Positions 36,009-44,684 are shown, counted from the stretch's first letter. The stretch is DNA of 64,000 nt from Roseovarius sp. THAF27 (GCF_009363655.1 NZ_CP045393.1:1736001-1800000), one strand, 5' to 3'. Translations and numbers: made by a program. Notes: generated by a model not told the origin, from the letters alone.

Positions 36009-37489
36009 GTGATTTCGTCACCGCATTCGAGCAACAGGCGCGACTACGCGGAGACGCGCCGGCATTGTCCGCGGACGGGCAGACGGTAGGCTATGCCACG
36101 CTGCACGCCAGGGTCGTGGCCCGTGCCGGGGCAATGCTGGCCTCGGGCCTTGTTCCCGGCGACCGGGTCGCCTTGTTGCAGGATCGCAGCGTGGATCTTT
36201 GCACGGACCTTCTGGCCTGTCTGCACGCCAGGCTGCCACTGACCGTTCTGAGCCGGAGCGAGGCGCAAGGCTCGGTCGTGGCCAAGCTGGTCGATGGTGG
36301 TTTTACAGGTTTGATCTGTGACGACACCAACCGGGAGGCGGCGCAGGCGCTGGCCGACGCGGCCGGATTGCGCGTCGTGACACCGCCTGTGCCGGAAGAT
36401 GCCACCGGCCGCTACACGGTCCCGGTTCCAAGCGCCGAAGAGGAAGCTTTGCTGATCTTTACGTCCGGTTCCAGCGGACGTCCTAAGGCCGTGCGGCTGA
36501 GCCACGGAAACATCGCGGCGAATACGCGGGGATTGTCGGACATCACGCCGGTGGGTGCTGATGATCATTACCTGCACATGATGCCCCTGAGCCATACCAA
36601 CGGCATTCTGAACCAACTGCTTTATCCATTGATGCGCGGCGCGCAGATTACCTTGCTGCCGCGCTTCACGCCGGAAGCCGCGCTGGACGCGATGGCGGAC
36701 CTCAAGCCCACCGTTGTCACCGGTGTGCCGACGATGTTCCAAAGGTTGCTGGATCATCCGATCCCGCAAGGGTCGACGGACCGGCTGCGCATGCTTCGCT
36801 GCGGCTCGGCGCCGCTGGCGGTCGAAACACAGGACCGGATCGAAGCGCATCTGGGCTGCCAGGTTCTGGTGAGCTATGGGCAAACGGAGTTTACCTGCAC
36901 ATCGACCGCCAATCCGCCGGGCGCGGCCCGGCGCGGCTCTGTCGGGCGCGCCATTCCTGGTGCCGAGGTGGCAATTCTTGAACCTGCCGGGGACACGCCC
37001 TTGCCGATCGAAAGCCGCGGCGAAGTGGCGTTCCGCGGTCCGTTGTCCGCTCTTGGCTATGTCGGCCATCCCCCGTTCGACCCGGAGGGCTGGGTCAGAT
37101 CAGGGGATCTGGGATATCTCGACGCAGATGGCTATCTTTTCCTGACCGGCCGCCTGAAGGAGATCATCATACGCGGTGGTGAAAACCTGGCTCCCGCAAG
37201 CATAGAGGATGTGCTGCTTGCAAGCCCGGGTATCCGGGCGGCTTGCGTGGTGCCCGCGCCACATGCCGATCTCGGAGAAGTGCCGTTCGCTTTCGTGGAA
37301 GGCACGAGCCAGATCGAGGCTCTTGACGACTTGAACCGAAAGATCCGGGACGCACTTGGCCGCGCCCATTGTCTGGCCGGGATCGAACGCGTGGACCGCC
37401 TGCCGGAAAACCATGTCGGCAAGATTGACCGCAAGCGACTGACGGCAAAGCTGTCGCAACGGATGTCCCCGGCACTGACCGGCGGCTGA
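36005..37489 (+). CDS. AMP-dependent acyl-CoA synthetase/ligase
   Basis: A 494-residue ANL-family enzyme that adenylates a carboxylic acid and joins it to CoA. Motifs in order: LIFTSGSSGRPKAVRLSH (about 149-166, P-loop), VSYGQTEFT (about 291-299), RSGDLGYLDADGYLFLTGR (about 363-381) and GGENLAPASIED, with the C-terminal lysine in HVGKIDRKRL. It ends the island operon (4-base overlap with subunit B) and probably activates the imported substrate. Confidence 0.93.
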   Translation: MSDFVTAFEQQARLRGDAPALSADGQTVGYATLHARVVARAGAMLASGLVPGDRVALLQDRSVDLCTDLLACLHARLPLTVLSRSEAQGSVVAKLVDGGFTGLICDDTNREAAQALADAAGLRVVTPPVPEDATGRYTVPVPSAEEEALLIFTSGSSGRPKAVRLSHGNIAANTRGLSDITPVGADDHYLHMMPLSHTNGILNQLLYPLMRGAQITLLPRFTPEAALDAMADLKPTVVTGVPTMFQRLLDHPIPQGSTDRLRMLRCGSAPLAVETQDRIEAHLGCQVLVSYGQTEFTCTSTANPPGAARRGSVGRAIPGAEVAILEPAGDTPLPIESRGEVAFRGPLSALGYVGHPPFDPEGWVRSGDLGYLDADGYLFLTGRLKEIIIRGGENLAPASIEDVLLASPGIRAACVVPAPHADLGEVPFAFVEGTSQIEALDDLNRKIRDALGRAHCLAGIERVDRLPENHVGKIDRKRLTAKLSQRMSPALTGG

Positions 37490-37527
37490 GGCCGGTCGGT
37501 GCGGCCATCGCACGGGGCGGTTTCGGC

Positions 37528-38415
37528 TCAGCCCGCGTCGATCAGCGCCATAAGCGCTTCGACTGCCCGGGTGCGATGCCGTTCCGGATGCGACAGCACG
37601 GTAAACGGACGCTCCGGTCGCGGTGCCCAGGTCACGCGGCGCTGGTGGACTGCACCGTCTTCCGCCAGCGCGTCGACGACGCGTCGTGACACCATGGACA
37701 CGCAGTCGCTGCCCGCCACTGCCGACAACACCGCTTCGTTCGACGGGATCTCCAGCAGGACCGCAAGGTCATCCCGGCACAGCCCCAACTGGGCAAGGTG
37801 AACTTCGACCTCGGCGCGTGTTCCCGAGCCTTCTTCCCGCATCACCCAGTCGAGCTTGCGATAGGTTTGGGCTGACATCGCGCCGCGGGCTGCGGGATGT
37901 CCGCGCCGCATCACCAGAACCAGTTCATCGCGTGCCACTACCCGTGTACGCAGGTCGCCATGCACGACCTCGCCTTCGACGAAACCCAGGTCGGCAGCAC
38001 CGTCCGCCACGGCCCTGGCAACGCTTGACGTATTGCCCACGCTCAGCCGCACGGCGAGGTCGGGATGTGCCTGCCTGAGCCGTACCAGAACCGGGGGGAG
38101 GAAATAGGTCGCGACCGTCTGGCTGGCCTCGATCCGAAGTCGCCCCCTTGGCCGCGCCGAGAGATCATCAAGGATCAGTTCCGCGGTCTCTGCTTGGTTC
38201 AGAACGCTTTCGGCGGCGGGCACGAACTTGCGGCCTGCTTCGGTGAGGGTGATGCCGCGGCCGACACGGTCGAAAAGCTGCACCCCATGAGTGCTCTCCA
38301 GCGCGCGCAGGGCGGCCGAGACGGCGGATTGTGTCATCTTCAGCGCCTCCGCCGCGCGGGTGACATGGGCGCGTTCGGCGACTTCAAGAAATATGCGGAG
38401 CTGGTCCAGAGTCAA
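37528..38415 (-). CDS. LysR family transcriptional regulator (YeiE/CysB-like)
   Basis: A 295-residue LysR regulator: HTH at about 1-60 (TQSAVSAALRALESTHGVQL) and a substrate-binding domain from about 90. The start is TTG 38415; an in-frame stop lies directly upstream. It is divergent from a yeiH-like gene across a 96-base AT-rich region, the same pairing as yeiE-yeiH in enterobacteria, so it probably controls that gene. It converges on the island operon. Confidence 0.9.
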   Translation of the reverse strand: MTLDQLRIFLEVAERAHVTRAAEALKMTQSAVSAALRALESTHGVQLFDRVGRGITLTEAGRKFVPAAESVLNQAETAELILDDLSARPRGRLRIEASQTVATYFLPPVLVRLRQAHPDLAVRLSVGNTSSVARAVADGAADLGFVEGEVVHGDLRTRVVARDELVLVMRRGHPAARGAMSAQTYRKLDWVMREEGSGTRAEVEVHLAQLGLCRDDLAVLLEIPSNEAVLSAVAGSDCVSMVSRRVVDALAEDGAVHQRRVTWAPRPERPFTVLSHPERHRTRAVEALMALIDAG

Positions 38416-38511
38416 TCATCAATCCAATCGATTAATACGTTCGATATTAGTTAATTTAATGAACAATGCAATTAAGGCAGTTTGCAGGCGCAGACACCGA
38501 GGAGGTACGCC

Positions 38512-39543
38512 ATGCAAACCCTGAGCCAACGCGCACACCCCGGTGCGCTCCAAGACCTCTACGCGCACTTGCCCGGATTGGCACTGGTCATGGCGATCAC
38601 CGCCATCGCCACGCTTGTGCAGAGGGCGACCGGGCTGGCGGCGCTCAGCCCGCTGGTCGTTGCCCTGCTGCTCGGAATCGGCTGGCGTGTCGCCGTGGGC
38701 AGCCCGCCCTTGCTGCAGCCCGGTATCCGGTTTGCCCTCAAGCCAGTCCTGCGCGTTGCGATCGTATTGCTGGGGCTTCAGGTCACGGTCGGAGAGGTGT
38801 CTACCCTGGGCTTGCGCGGTGTTGTTGCGGTCACGACGACCCTGGCCGCGACATTTGCATTCACATGCCTGCTTGGCCGTCTGCTGGGCGTGGAAAACCG
38901 GCTGGCACAGTTGATCGCTGCGGGGACGTCGGTGTGCGGTGCGTCTGCGGTTCTGGCGTGCAACGCGGTGACACGAGGATCGGACGAAGACGTTGCCTAT
39001 GCCATCGCCTGCGTCACGCTGTTCGGGACGAGCGCGATGCTGCTTGGGCCGATGGCGGCTCACATGCTGGAGCTCACACCGGAAACCTACGGTTTTTGGG
39101 CGGGCGCGACAGTGCACGAAGTGGCCCAGGTCGTGGGCGCTGCCTTCGCAATGGGCGAAGACGCCGGGCACGTCGGTACCGTGACCAAGCTGACCCGGGT
39201 CCTGCTGCTTGCGCCTCTGATCCTGACGCTGGGCGTCTTGCAGTTCCGCCGAGGCGGTCAGCGGGCTTCCGGCTCCAAGATTACGATCGTGCCGTGGTTC
39301 GTGCTTGGGTTCGTGATTCTGATGGGGGTCAATTCGCTGGTGAGCTTGCCGGGCCGGCTGCACGATGCCACGGTGACGCTGACGGCGTTGATGCTGACGG
39401 CGGCGCTGGCAGCGATGGGGCTGGAGACAGACTTGCGCCGGCTGCGCCAAAAGGGCCTGCGCCCGTTGGTGCTGGGTGGGTCGGCTTGGATCTTCATCGC
39501 GACCCTGGGATTGGGCTTGTCGCTTTGGGCAATGGCGGGATAA
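38512..39543 (+). CDS. yeiH: YeiH/UPF0324 putative sulfate exporter family membrane protein
   Basis: About 343 residues with roughly ten hydrophobic helices. Family signatures are LRVAIVLLGLQVTV (about 79-92) and GTSVCGASAVLACNAV (about 138-153). ATG 38512 is preceded by GAGGAGGT; the frame is open 30 bases further upstream. The family is annotated as putative sulfate exporters, and some members neighbour sulfur or sulfonate genes. The substrate is unproven. It is the last intact gene of the island. Confidence 0.88.
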   Translation: MQTLSQRAHPGALQDLYAHLPGLALVMAITAIATLVQRATGLAALSPLVVALLLGIGWRVAVGSPPLLQPGIRFALKPVLRVAIVLLGLQVTVGEVSTLGLRGVVAVTTTLAATFAFTCLLGRLLGVENRLAQLIAAGTSVCGASAVLACNAVTRGSDEDVAYAIACVTLFGTSAMLLGPMAAHMLELTPETYGFWAGATVHEVAQVVGAAFAMGEDAGHVGTVTKLTRVLLLAPLILTLGVLQFRRGGQRASGSKITIVPWFVLGFVILMGVNSLVSLPGRLHDATVTLTALMLTAALAAMGLETDLRRLRQKGLRPLVLGGSAWIFIATLGLGLSLWAMAG

Positions 39544-39622
39544 GCGATACAAGATATTGAGGCCATTCTTGCATGCTCTCTCAGAGTGTAGCCGAAATGG
39601 ATGGTCTATTGTCCAAGTCCTC

Positions 39623-39665
39623 TGACTCCCACATGAGGCCACGTAAGCGCGATGCATGTGGGAGT
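39623..39665. promoter_or_regulatory. Inverted ACTCCCACAT motifs at the right island end
   Basis: GACTCCCACAT (39623-39633) and its inverse ATGTGGGAGTT (39655-39665) flank 21 bases. They are the same motif as the tandem copies at 25491-25514, now inverted. They probably form the right-arm sites for recombination. Confidence 0.5.
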
Positions 39666-39705
39666 TGAAAAATGTAACAATTTGTTTTTCCAGAATTTTG
39701 TGAGA

Positions 39706-39761
39706 ATTCAAAATCCCCCGGTGTGATACCGTGCCGGTTCGAGTCCGGCCTTGGGTACCAA
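39706..39761 (+). repeat. Right attachment repeat (attR), partial tRNA-Leu copy
   Basis: A 56-base copy of the tRNA-Leu 3' half, from ATTCAAAATCCCCCGG to the CCA and one A more. It matches 25379-25435 except for one missing A in the variable arm. It lacks the tRNA 5' half, so it is not a functional tRNA. Confidence 0.92.
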
Positions 39762-39831
39762 CCCCTTCGAGGGCTTGCGCCCCGGGTGTTCAATCGCCTG
39801 CCTTATGGCGGTGTACGTTCCCCCCTCACAG

Positions 39832-39868
39832 GACTTCCAGATCATTCCTTGAAAAACCGCGTTTGCGC
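39832..39868 (-). pseudogene. Relic of a second integrase 3' end
   Basis: These 37 bases match the integrase end at 25504-25540 at 28 positions, including the DNA just past the stop. Read on the minus strand they give AQTRFFKE-stop, against AQKRRFKE-stop in the island integrase. No integrase coding follows upstream. It suggests that an older, related element used the same tRNA site. Confidence 0.4.
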
Positions 39869-40027
39869 GGGGGGCGACGAACAATTGCAGGCGGGCAGGG
39901 ACGCGGTGCCGCCTTGGCTGAAGGTGGAGCGATGCCGAGGAATGGTTCGTTGCGTGGCGCAAGAAACACCTGAACAAATCCAACTCGCTCACGGGACTTT
40001 CATCCCGACCCGGACCGCGGCGGCGCG

Positions 40028-41509
40028 CTATTCTATCAGCGCGCCGGGATTCATGATGTTGTTGGGGTCGATGGCCTGCTTGATCTGGCGCAGCACGGCC
40101 ATCTTGCTGGGACTTGCATGTTTCTGCAGGTCTTGGCGTTTCAGGCGGCCGATCCCGTGTTCGGCGCTGATCGACCCGCCCAGCGCCAGCGTCGCCTCGT
40201 TGATCGCGCCCCGCACGCGGTTGGCGATGCCGGGGTGGGCCTGCAGGAAATCGGCCTTCGAGATGCCTGTCGGCGGAAACACGTTGTGGTGAATGTTCCC
40301 GTCGCCGATGTGACCATAGCTGTTCGTCCGCAAGCCCTCGTGAACGCCGGTAATCGCCGCGTGCGTTCCCGACACGAACGCGTCGATCTGGCCGATCGGG
40401 ACCGCGGTGTCGCTGCTGCAGAACGCGCCGGTCTTGCGGTTGGCGTCGGGCGTATGCTCGCGCAGCGACCAGAGCGCGCTGCGCTGCGCCTCGGATTCGG
40501 CCATCACGACGTCGACGACGAAACCCTGCTCGATACACTCCGCCAGCACCGCCTCGGTCTCATCCCGCACGCCCGGGTTCCCCGCGGCATCGATCAGCAG
40601 GTACCAGGGGTGGTCGTCGGCAAAGGGGTTTCTCAGCGTCGGGAAATGTTCGCAAACAAGGCCCACGCCGAAGCCGCTCATCAATTCCATCCCGTTCATG
40701 CGGTTGCCGATGGCCGTGCGCAGGGCCCGCAGCACCCGCAAGGCATCCGCCGGCGACGTGATGGCGCAAAAGGCCGTCACGGCCTCGGGGTCCAGCGGCT
40801 TCAACGTCAGGCTGGCGGCGGTGATGATGCCAAGGGTGCCTTCGCTGCCGATCAGCAGGTGCCGCAGGTCATAGCCGGTGTTGTTCTTGCGCAGGGGGCT
40901 CAACTCTTCCAGCACGTCGCCCGACGGCATCACCGCCTCGATCCCCACGCAGAGGTCGCGGGCATTGCCGTGGCGCAGCACCTGGATGCCGCCCGCGTTC
41001 GTGGCCAGGTTTCCGCCGATGGTGCAACTGCCCTTCGAGGCCATGCTGAGCGGGAACATCAGGTCGTGCCGCTCGGCCTCGGCGTGGATGTTCTCCAGCA
41101 CGCAGCCGGCCTCGGCCACCATCACGAAATCGTCCGGCGACACGCTGCGCACCCGGTTCATCCGCTCCAGCGACAGGATGATGGCCGCGTCGCTGTCCAG
41201 CGAAAGCTGCCCCGCGACCACGCCGGTGCCCCCGCCATAGGGGATGATCGCGATGCCGGCGCTATTGCACAGCCGCACGACCTGCGACACCTGTTGGGTG
41301 GTTTCGGGCAGGACAACGATACAGTCCTTGCCGGTGAAGCTGCCGCGCGGGTCTTCATAGTATCGCGCGGCATCCGGGCCCGACTTGCAGGCGGTCTCCC
41401 CGACAATCGCCCTGATATCATTCAAAGTTCTGTCTTCCGCGGTCTTGAAAGCCACCAACTGCCCGATGCTCCTGTCGTCCGATCCTCGTTCGGGCTCATT
41501 CTGTGGCAA
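40028..41509 (-). CDS. FAD-linked D-2-hydroxyacid dehydrogenase (GlcD / VAO family)
   Basis: A 493-residue FAD-binding oxidoreductase. The PCMH-type FAD domain includes IIPYGGGTGVVAGQ (about 90-103) and GGNLATNAGGIQVLRHGN (about 165-182); the C-terminal FAD_oxidase_C domain ends SAEHGIGRLKRQDL. Relatives oxidise D-lactate, glycolate, D-2-hydroxyglutarate or sulfolactate. Start is uncertain: TTG 41509 is used here, with TTG/GTG near 41455 possible. With the ComDE/TTT/TarD genes across the LysR gene, a 2-hydroxy dicarboxylate or sulfolactate is a plausible substrate. Confidence 0.88.
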   Translation of the reverse strand: MPQNEPERGSDDRSIGQLVAFKTAEDRTLNDIRAIVGETACKSGPDAARYYEDPRGSFTGKDCIVVLPETTQQVSQVVRLCNSAGIAIIPYGGGTGVVAGQLSLDSDAAIILSLERMNRVRSVSPDDFVMVAEAGCVLENIHAEAERHDLMFPLSMASKGSCTIGGNLATNAGGIQVLRHGNARDLCVGIEAVMPSGDVLEELSPLRKNNTGYDLRHLLIGSEGTLGIITAASLTLKPLDPEAVTAFCAITSPADALRVLRALRTAIGNRMNGMELMSGFGVGLVCEHFPTLRNPFADDHPWYLLIDAAGNPGVRDETEAVLAECIEQGFVVDVVMAESEAQRSALWSLREHTPDANRKTGAFCSSDTAVPIGQIDAFVSGTHAAITGVHEGLRTNSYGHIGDGNIHHNVFPPTGISKADFLQAHPGIANRVRGAINEATLALGGSISAEHGIGRLKRQDLQKHASPSKMAVLRQIKQAIDPNNIMNPGALIE

Positions 41510-41546
41510 ACATGATCTTTAGCAAGGCAAGATAATTTACGATTAT

Positions 41547-42452
41547 CTAAGCTATCTCTTTAGAAACGGTGTGCCCGCCATGCGCCGCGACCGTCCGGGT
41601 CAACTCGTCCAGAAACCGCTCGACCAGCCGGTATTTCGAACAATCCGCCCGGCTGAGGACGCCCAGCGTACGCGACGGCGCCGTGGGCCCCAGCGACAGC
41701 TTGCGCAGGCTGCCGAAGATCGGGTCGGGCACGCAGAAATCCGGCCCGATCGACACGCCCAGGTCATGCGCCACCATGCTCGCGATCGTGTCGAGCGAGC
41801 TCATCTCCATCATGTCGCGCACCTTCAGCCTGCTTCGCGCCAGCCAGTCCTCGGCCATCACCCCGATGGCCGACAGCGCGCTGTGCCGGATGAAGGGCCT
41901 GGCCGACAGGATGCGCTCGGGGTCGGTTTCGGTCACCTCCACCGAGGTGAGCAGCACCAGCTTTTCCACCGCGAAGGGCGTCCAGGTCATCGTGGCCGGC
42001 GTCCGGCTTGGCGCGCTGACCAGCGCGGCATCGACGGTGCCCGTCTCGACCATCTCCTGCAAGGTCGGGCTGAGGCCCGGCACAACCCGGATGCGCAAGT
42101 CGGGATACTGTCCGATCAGCCCCTTCATCGCCTTGGGCACAAGCCCGCGCAGCGTCGATGGCACCGCCCCCAACACGATATCCCCGATCAGGCGCGGATC
42201 GCCGGTCAGATCGTCGAGGATCGTCTCGTAGGCGGCGACAACCTCCTTGGCCTTGGGCACCATCGCGCGGCCCAGCTGATTGAGGCGCGGGGATTTCTGC
42301 GAGCGGTCGAACAGCGCCACGCCCAGCGTTTCCTCCAGCCGCTTCATCTGCTGGCCGACCGCCGCATGGGTGACGCAGACGCGGTCCGCGGCGGCGTTGA
42401 AACTGCCTTCCTCGGCGACGGCGATAAGGGTCTTGAACAGCGTGATCGACAT
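41547..42452 (-). CDS. LysR family transcriptional regulator
   Basis: A 301-residue LysR protein, HTH at about 1-62 (CVTHAAVGQQMKRLEETLGV) and effector domain after about 90. It lies between the dehydrogenase gene (same strand, 37 bases downstream) and the divergent ComD gene, separated by 142 bases. This central position makes it the likely regulator of the whole cluster, induced by the substrate or an intermediate. Confidence 0.92.
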   Translation of the reverse strand: MSITLFKTLIAVAEEGSFNAAADRVCVTHAAVGQQMKRLEETLGVALFDRSQKSPRLNQLGRAMVPKAKEVVAAYETILDDLTGDPRLIGDIVLGAVPSTLRGLVPKAMKGLIGQYPDLRIRVVPGLSPTLQEMVETGTVDAALVSAPSRTPATMTWTPFAVEKLVLLTSVEVTETDPERILSARPFIRHSALSAIGVMAEDWLARSRLKVRDMMEMSSLDTIASMVAHDLGVSIGPDFCVPDPIFGSLRKLSLGPTAPSRTLGVLSRADCSKYRLVERFLDELTRTVAAHGGHTVSKEIA

Positions 42453-42594
42453 GGCAGGGCGCTTTCACAACAGGATCAAAGGCACGATTTACTAAAGCAG
42501 ACATTTACAAATGGGAAAAGATTGTTGGTTTGTTAAAGCTTCTCTTATCGCGCAAGATCATCAAACATGAACGTATCGAGGGGGAGGCCTGCGC

Positions 42595-43092
42595 GTGAGC
42601 ATCGACGCAAAGATCGTCGCGGATCTGGTCAAGCACGAGGTCGGACTGGTCACGACCGTCCCCTGCAAACAGCTTGCCGGAGTCATTGCGGAAATCGACC
42701 GATGCGAGGACATCCACCACATCCCCGCGAACAAGGAGGACGAAGGCATCGGCATCTGCGCCGGCGCCTTCATGGGCGGCAAGCGGTCCGCGATCATCAT
42801 GCAGAACACCGCGCTTGGCGTGACGGTCAACACGCTGGTGACGCTGACACAGTTCTACCGGATGCCGCTGCCGATGCTGATCTCCTATCGCGGAGAACTG
42901 GGCGAGCCGGTGGCCTGCCAGGTGGAAATGGCCGTGCACACCAAGGCGCTGCTGAATCAGCTTCACATCCCGACCTATCACTTCCATCATGAGTCCGACG
43001 CCGAAGAACTGGACCGGATCCTGCAATACACCTTCATGTGCATGAAACCGGTCGCGATCCTGACGGATGCCACCTTCTGGAAAGGATACTGA
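42595..43092 (+). CDS. comD: Sulfopyruvate decarboxylase-like subunit alpha (ComD), TPP PYR domain
   Basis: A 165-residue protein equal to the N-terminal (PYR) half of a TPP-dependent decarboxylase. The conserved glutamate that activates TPP lies in PANKEDEGIGICAG (about 44-57), followed by MQNTALGVTVNTL. The start is GTG 42595 behind a GGGGAGG site. In methanogens and some sulfonate degraders ComDE converts sulfopyruvate to sulfoacetaldehyde. Here oxaloacetate, made by the TarD-like enzyme, is an alternative substrate of the same shape. Confidence 0.85.
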   Translation: MSIDAKIVADLVKHEVGLVTTVPCKQLAGVIAEIDRCEDIHHIPANKEDEGIGICAGAFMGGKRSAIIMQNTALGVTVNTLVTLTQFYRMPLPMLISYRGELGEPVACQVEMAVHTKALLNQLHIPTYHFHHESDAEELDRILQYTFMCMKPVAILTDATFWKGY

Positions 43093-43093
43093 C

Positions 43094-43657
43094 ATGATCC
43101 GATCCGACGTCCTGCGCTCGCTGCTCCCGCTGATCTCGGACCATTTCGTCGTCTGCAACATCGGTCTGCCCAGCCAGGAACTGCACATGCTGGATGACCA
43201 GCCGACCAATTTCTACATGCTGGGCACGATGGGCCTTGCCTCGTCCATCGGGCTGGGCGTGGCGCTGGCGCAGTCGAAAAAGGTCATCTCGATCGACGGC
43301 GACGGCTCGGTGCTGACCAATTTCGGCACTTTGCCCACCATCGCCAACAACGTGGCCGACAATTTCATCCTGCTGATCATCGACAACGGCAGCTATGGCT
43401 CCACCGGCGACCAGCCGACCTATGCCGGCATGAAGACCTCGCTGGCAAAGGTGGCCGAGGCCTGCGGATGCGAAAACGTCATCGAGTGCCAGGCCGAAGA
43501 CTGCGCAGCCGTCATGAAAGACGCGCTGGACAGTGACAGGATGACCGTGATCGTGTGCAAATGCGAAAGCGGCAACATCCCCGTGTCGGTCATCAAGACT
43601 GATCCGGTGGTGATCCGCGACCGGTTCATGACCGCGTTGAAGGAGGCCAACGCATAA
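43094..43657 (+). CDS. comE: Sulfopyruvate decarboxylase-like subunit beta (ComE), TPP-binding domain
   Basis: A 187-residue C-terminal (PP) half of the enzyme. The TPP/metal motif runs from SIDGDGSVLTNFG (about 74-86) to the asparagine in LLIIDNGSYGSTG (about 98-110), the GDG-x-N pattern. ATG 43094 starts MIRSDVLRSL, one base after the ComD stop. The length equals known ComE proteins. It must pair with ComD to be active. Confidence 0.87.
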   Translation: MIRSDVLRSLLPLISDHFVVCNIGLPSQELHMLDDQPTNFYMLGTMGLASSIGLGVALAQSKKVISIDGDGSVLTNFGTLPTIANNVADNFILLIIDNGSYGSTGDQPTYAGMKTSLAKVAEACGCENVIECQAEDCAAVMKDALDSDRMTVIVCKCESGNIPVSVIKTDPVVIRDRFMTALKEANA

Positions 43658-43703
43658 TCAAGACGGCGAAAACGCCGATAGTCAGCAACTCTGGGAGGAA
43701 AAC

Positions 43704-44660
43704 ATGCTGAAAAGAACATTTCTGAAGATGGGCGCGGCGCTGGCCGTGACCGCATCGCTGGCAACGGGCGCCGCTGCCGCCGAACTCAACGGGCCGGTCA
43801 ACTATATCATCCCGTTCGGCCCCGGGGGAGAATCCGACATTTCCGCACGTTTCCAGCAACCGTTCTTCAAGGACAAGTTCGGCCAGGACATGGTGATCTC
43901 GTACCAGCCCGGCGGCGGCGGTGCGGTGGCATGGGCCACGCTCAACGGCCTCAGCGATGACGGCCAGACGATCATGGGCGTCAACCTGCCCCATATCATC
44001 ATCAAGCCGGCGCAAAAGGACGTGGGATTCACCACCGAGGACCTGAACGTCTTCCACATGTTCCACTTCACGCCGGATGCGATCATCGTGCGCGCCGACA
44101 GCCCCTACCAGACGCTCGAAGACCTGGTCGAGGACGCCAGGGCGAACCCGGCGCAGGTCACCATGTCGGGCTCGGGCAAGGCCACGGCCAACCACCTTGC
44201 GCATATCAAGTTCGACAAGATGGCCGATATCCAGACCACCTATGTGCCCTTCAAAGGCACCGGAGCGGCCGTGACCGCGCTTCTGGGCAACCAGGTCAAG
44301 GCCGAATGGGGCTATTCCACCGTCGCCGCGACCCAGGGCGAAGAGGTGCGGATGCTCGCCGTCGCGATGGAGGAACGCCACCCGCTTTTCCCGGACGTGC
44401 CGACCTTCAAGGAGCTGGGCTATGACATGGTGGGCGGCGCCTATCGCGGGATCGCCCTGCCGAATTCCGCCACCGACGAGGTCACGCAGATGTGGTCCGA
44501 CATGATCGCCGAGATCAACAACGACCCCGAGTTCCGCCAGCAGATGCTGGATAACGGCTTTGCGATGCTCGATGTCGAAGCGGACGGCATGGACGATTTC
44601 ATGGCCGCGCGCAGCGAGGAATATCTCAGCGACGCGCGCGAAGCGGGCCTGATCGACTAA
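43704..44660 (+). CDS. Tripartite tricarboxylate transporter substrate-binding protein (TctC/Bug)
   Basis: A 318-residue periplasmic binding protein. A signal peptide (about 1-28, ending AAAAEL) precedes the family motif NYIIPFGPGGESDISAR. GGAGGAAAAC lies just before ATG 43704. Bug proteins bind carboxylates such as citrate, malate, tartrate-like acids or sulfolactate. It is the first of three transporter genes and probably supplies the cluster with its substrate. Confidence 0.92.
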   Translation: MLKRTFLKMGAALAVTASLATGAAAAELNGPVNYIIPFGPGGESDISARFQQPFFKDKFGQDMVISYQPGGGGAVAWATLNGLSDDGQTIMGVNLPHIIIKPAQKDVGFTTEDLNVFHMFHFTPDAIIVRADSPYQTLEDLVEDARANPAQVTMSGSGKATANHLAHIKFDKMADIQTTYVPFKGTGAAVTALLGNQVKAEWGYSTVAATQGEEVRMLAVAMEERHPLFPDVPTFKELGYDMVGGAYRGIALPNSATDEVTQMWSDMIAEINNDPEFRQQMLDNGFAMLDVEADGMDDFMAARSEEYLSDAREAGLID

Positions 44661-44684
44661 GCTGACCGCGCAAAGGCCCGACAC

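Larger units (their letters stand above)
25435..39761. mobile_element. 14.3-kb genomic island integrated in tRNA-Leu(CAA)
   Basis: The island is bounded by the direct repeats at 25379-25435 and 39706-39761. A tyrosine integrase remnant lies next to the left repeat. Copies of an ACTCCCACAT motif occur just inside both ends. Cargo is an IS3-family element, gene fragments, a catabolic operon (28382-37489) and a LysR/YeiH pair (37528-39543). The integrase is truncated, so the island is probably fixed. Confidence 0.88.
39544..40027. other. Right island border: inverted motifs, attR and integrase relic
   Basis: No gene is supported in these 484 bases. They hold the inverted ACTCCCACAT motifs (39623-39665), the right attachment repeat (39706-39761) and a short relic similar to the integrase 3' end (39832-39868). 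Beyond 39870 I see nothing up to the dehydrogenase stop. Confidence 0.6.
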
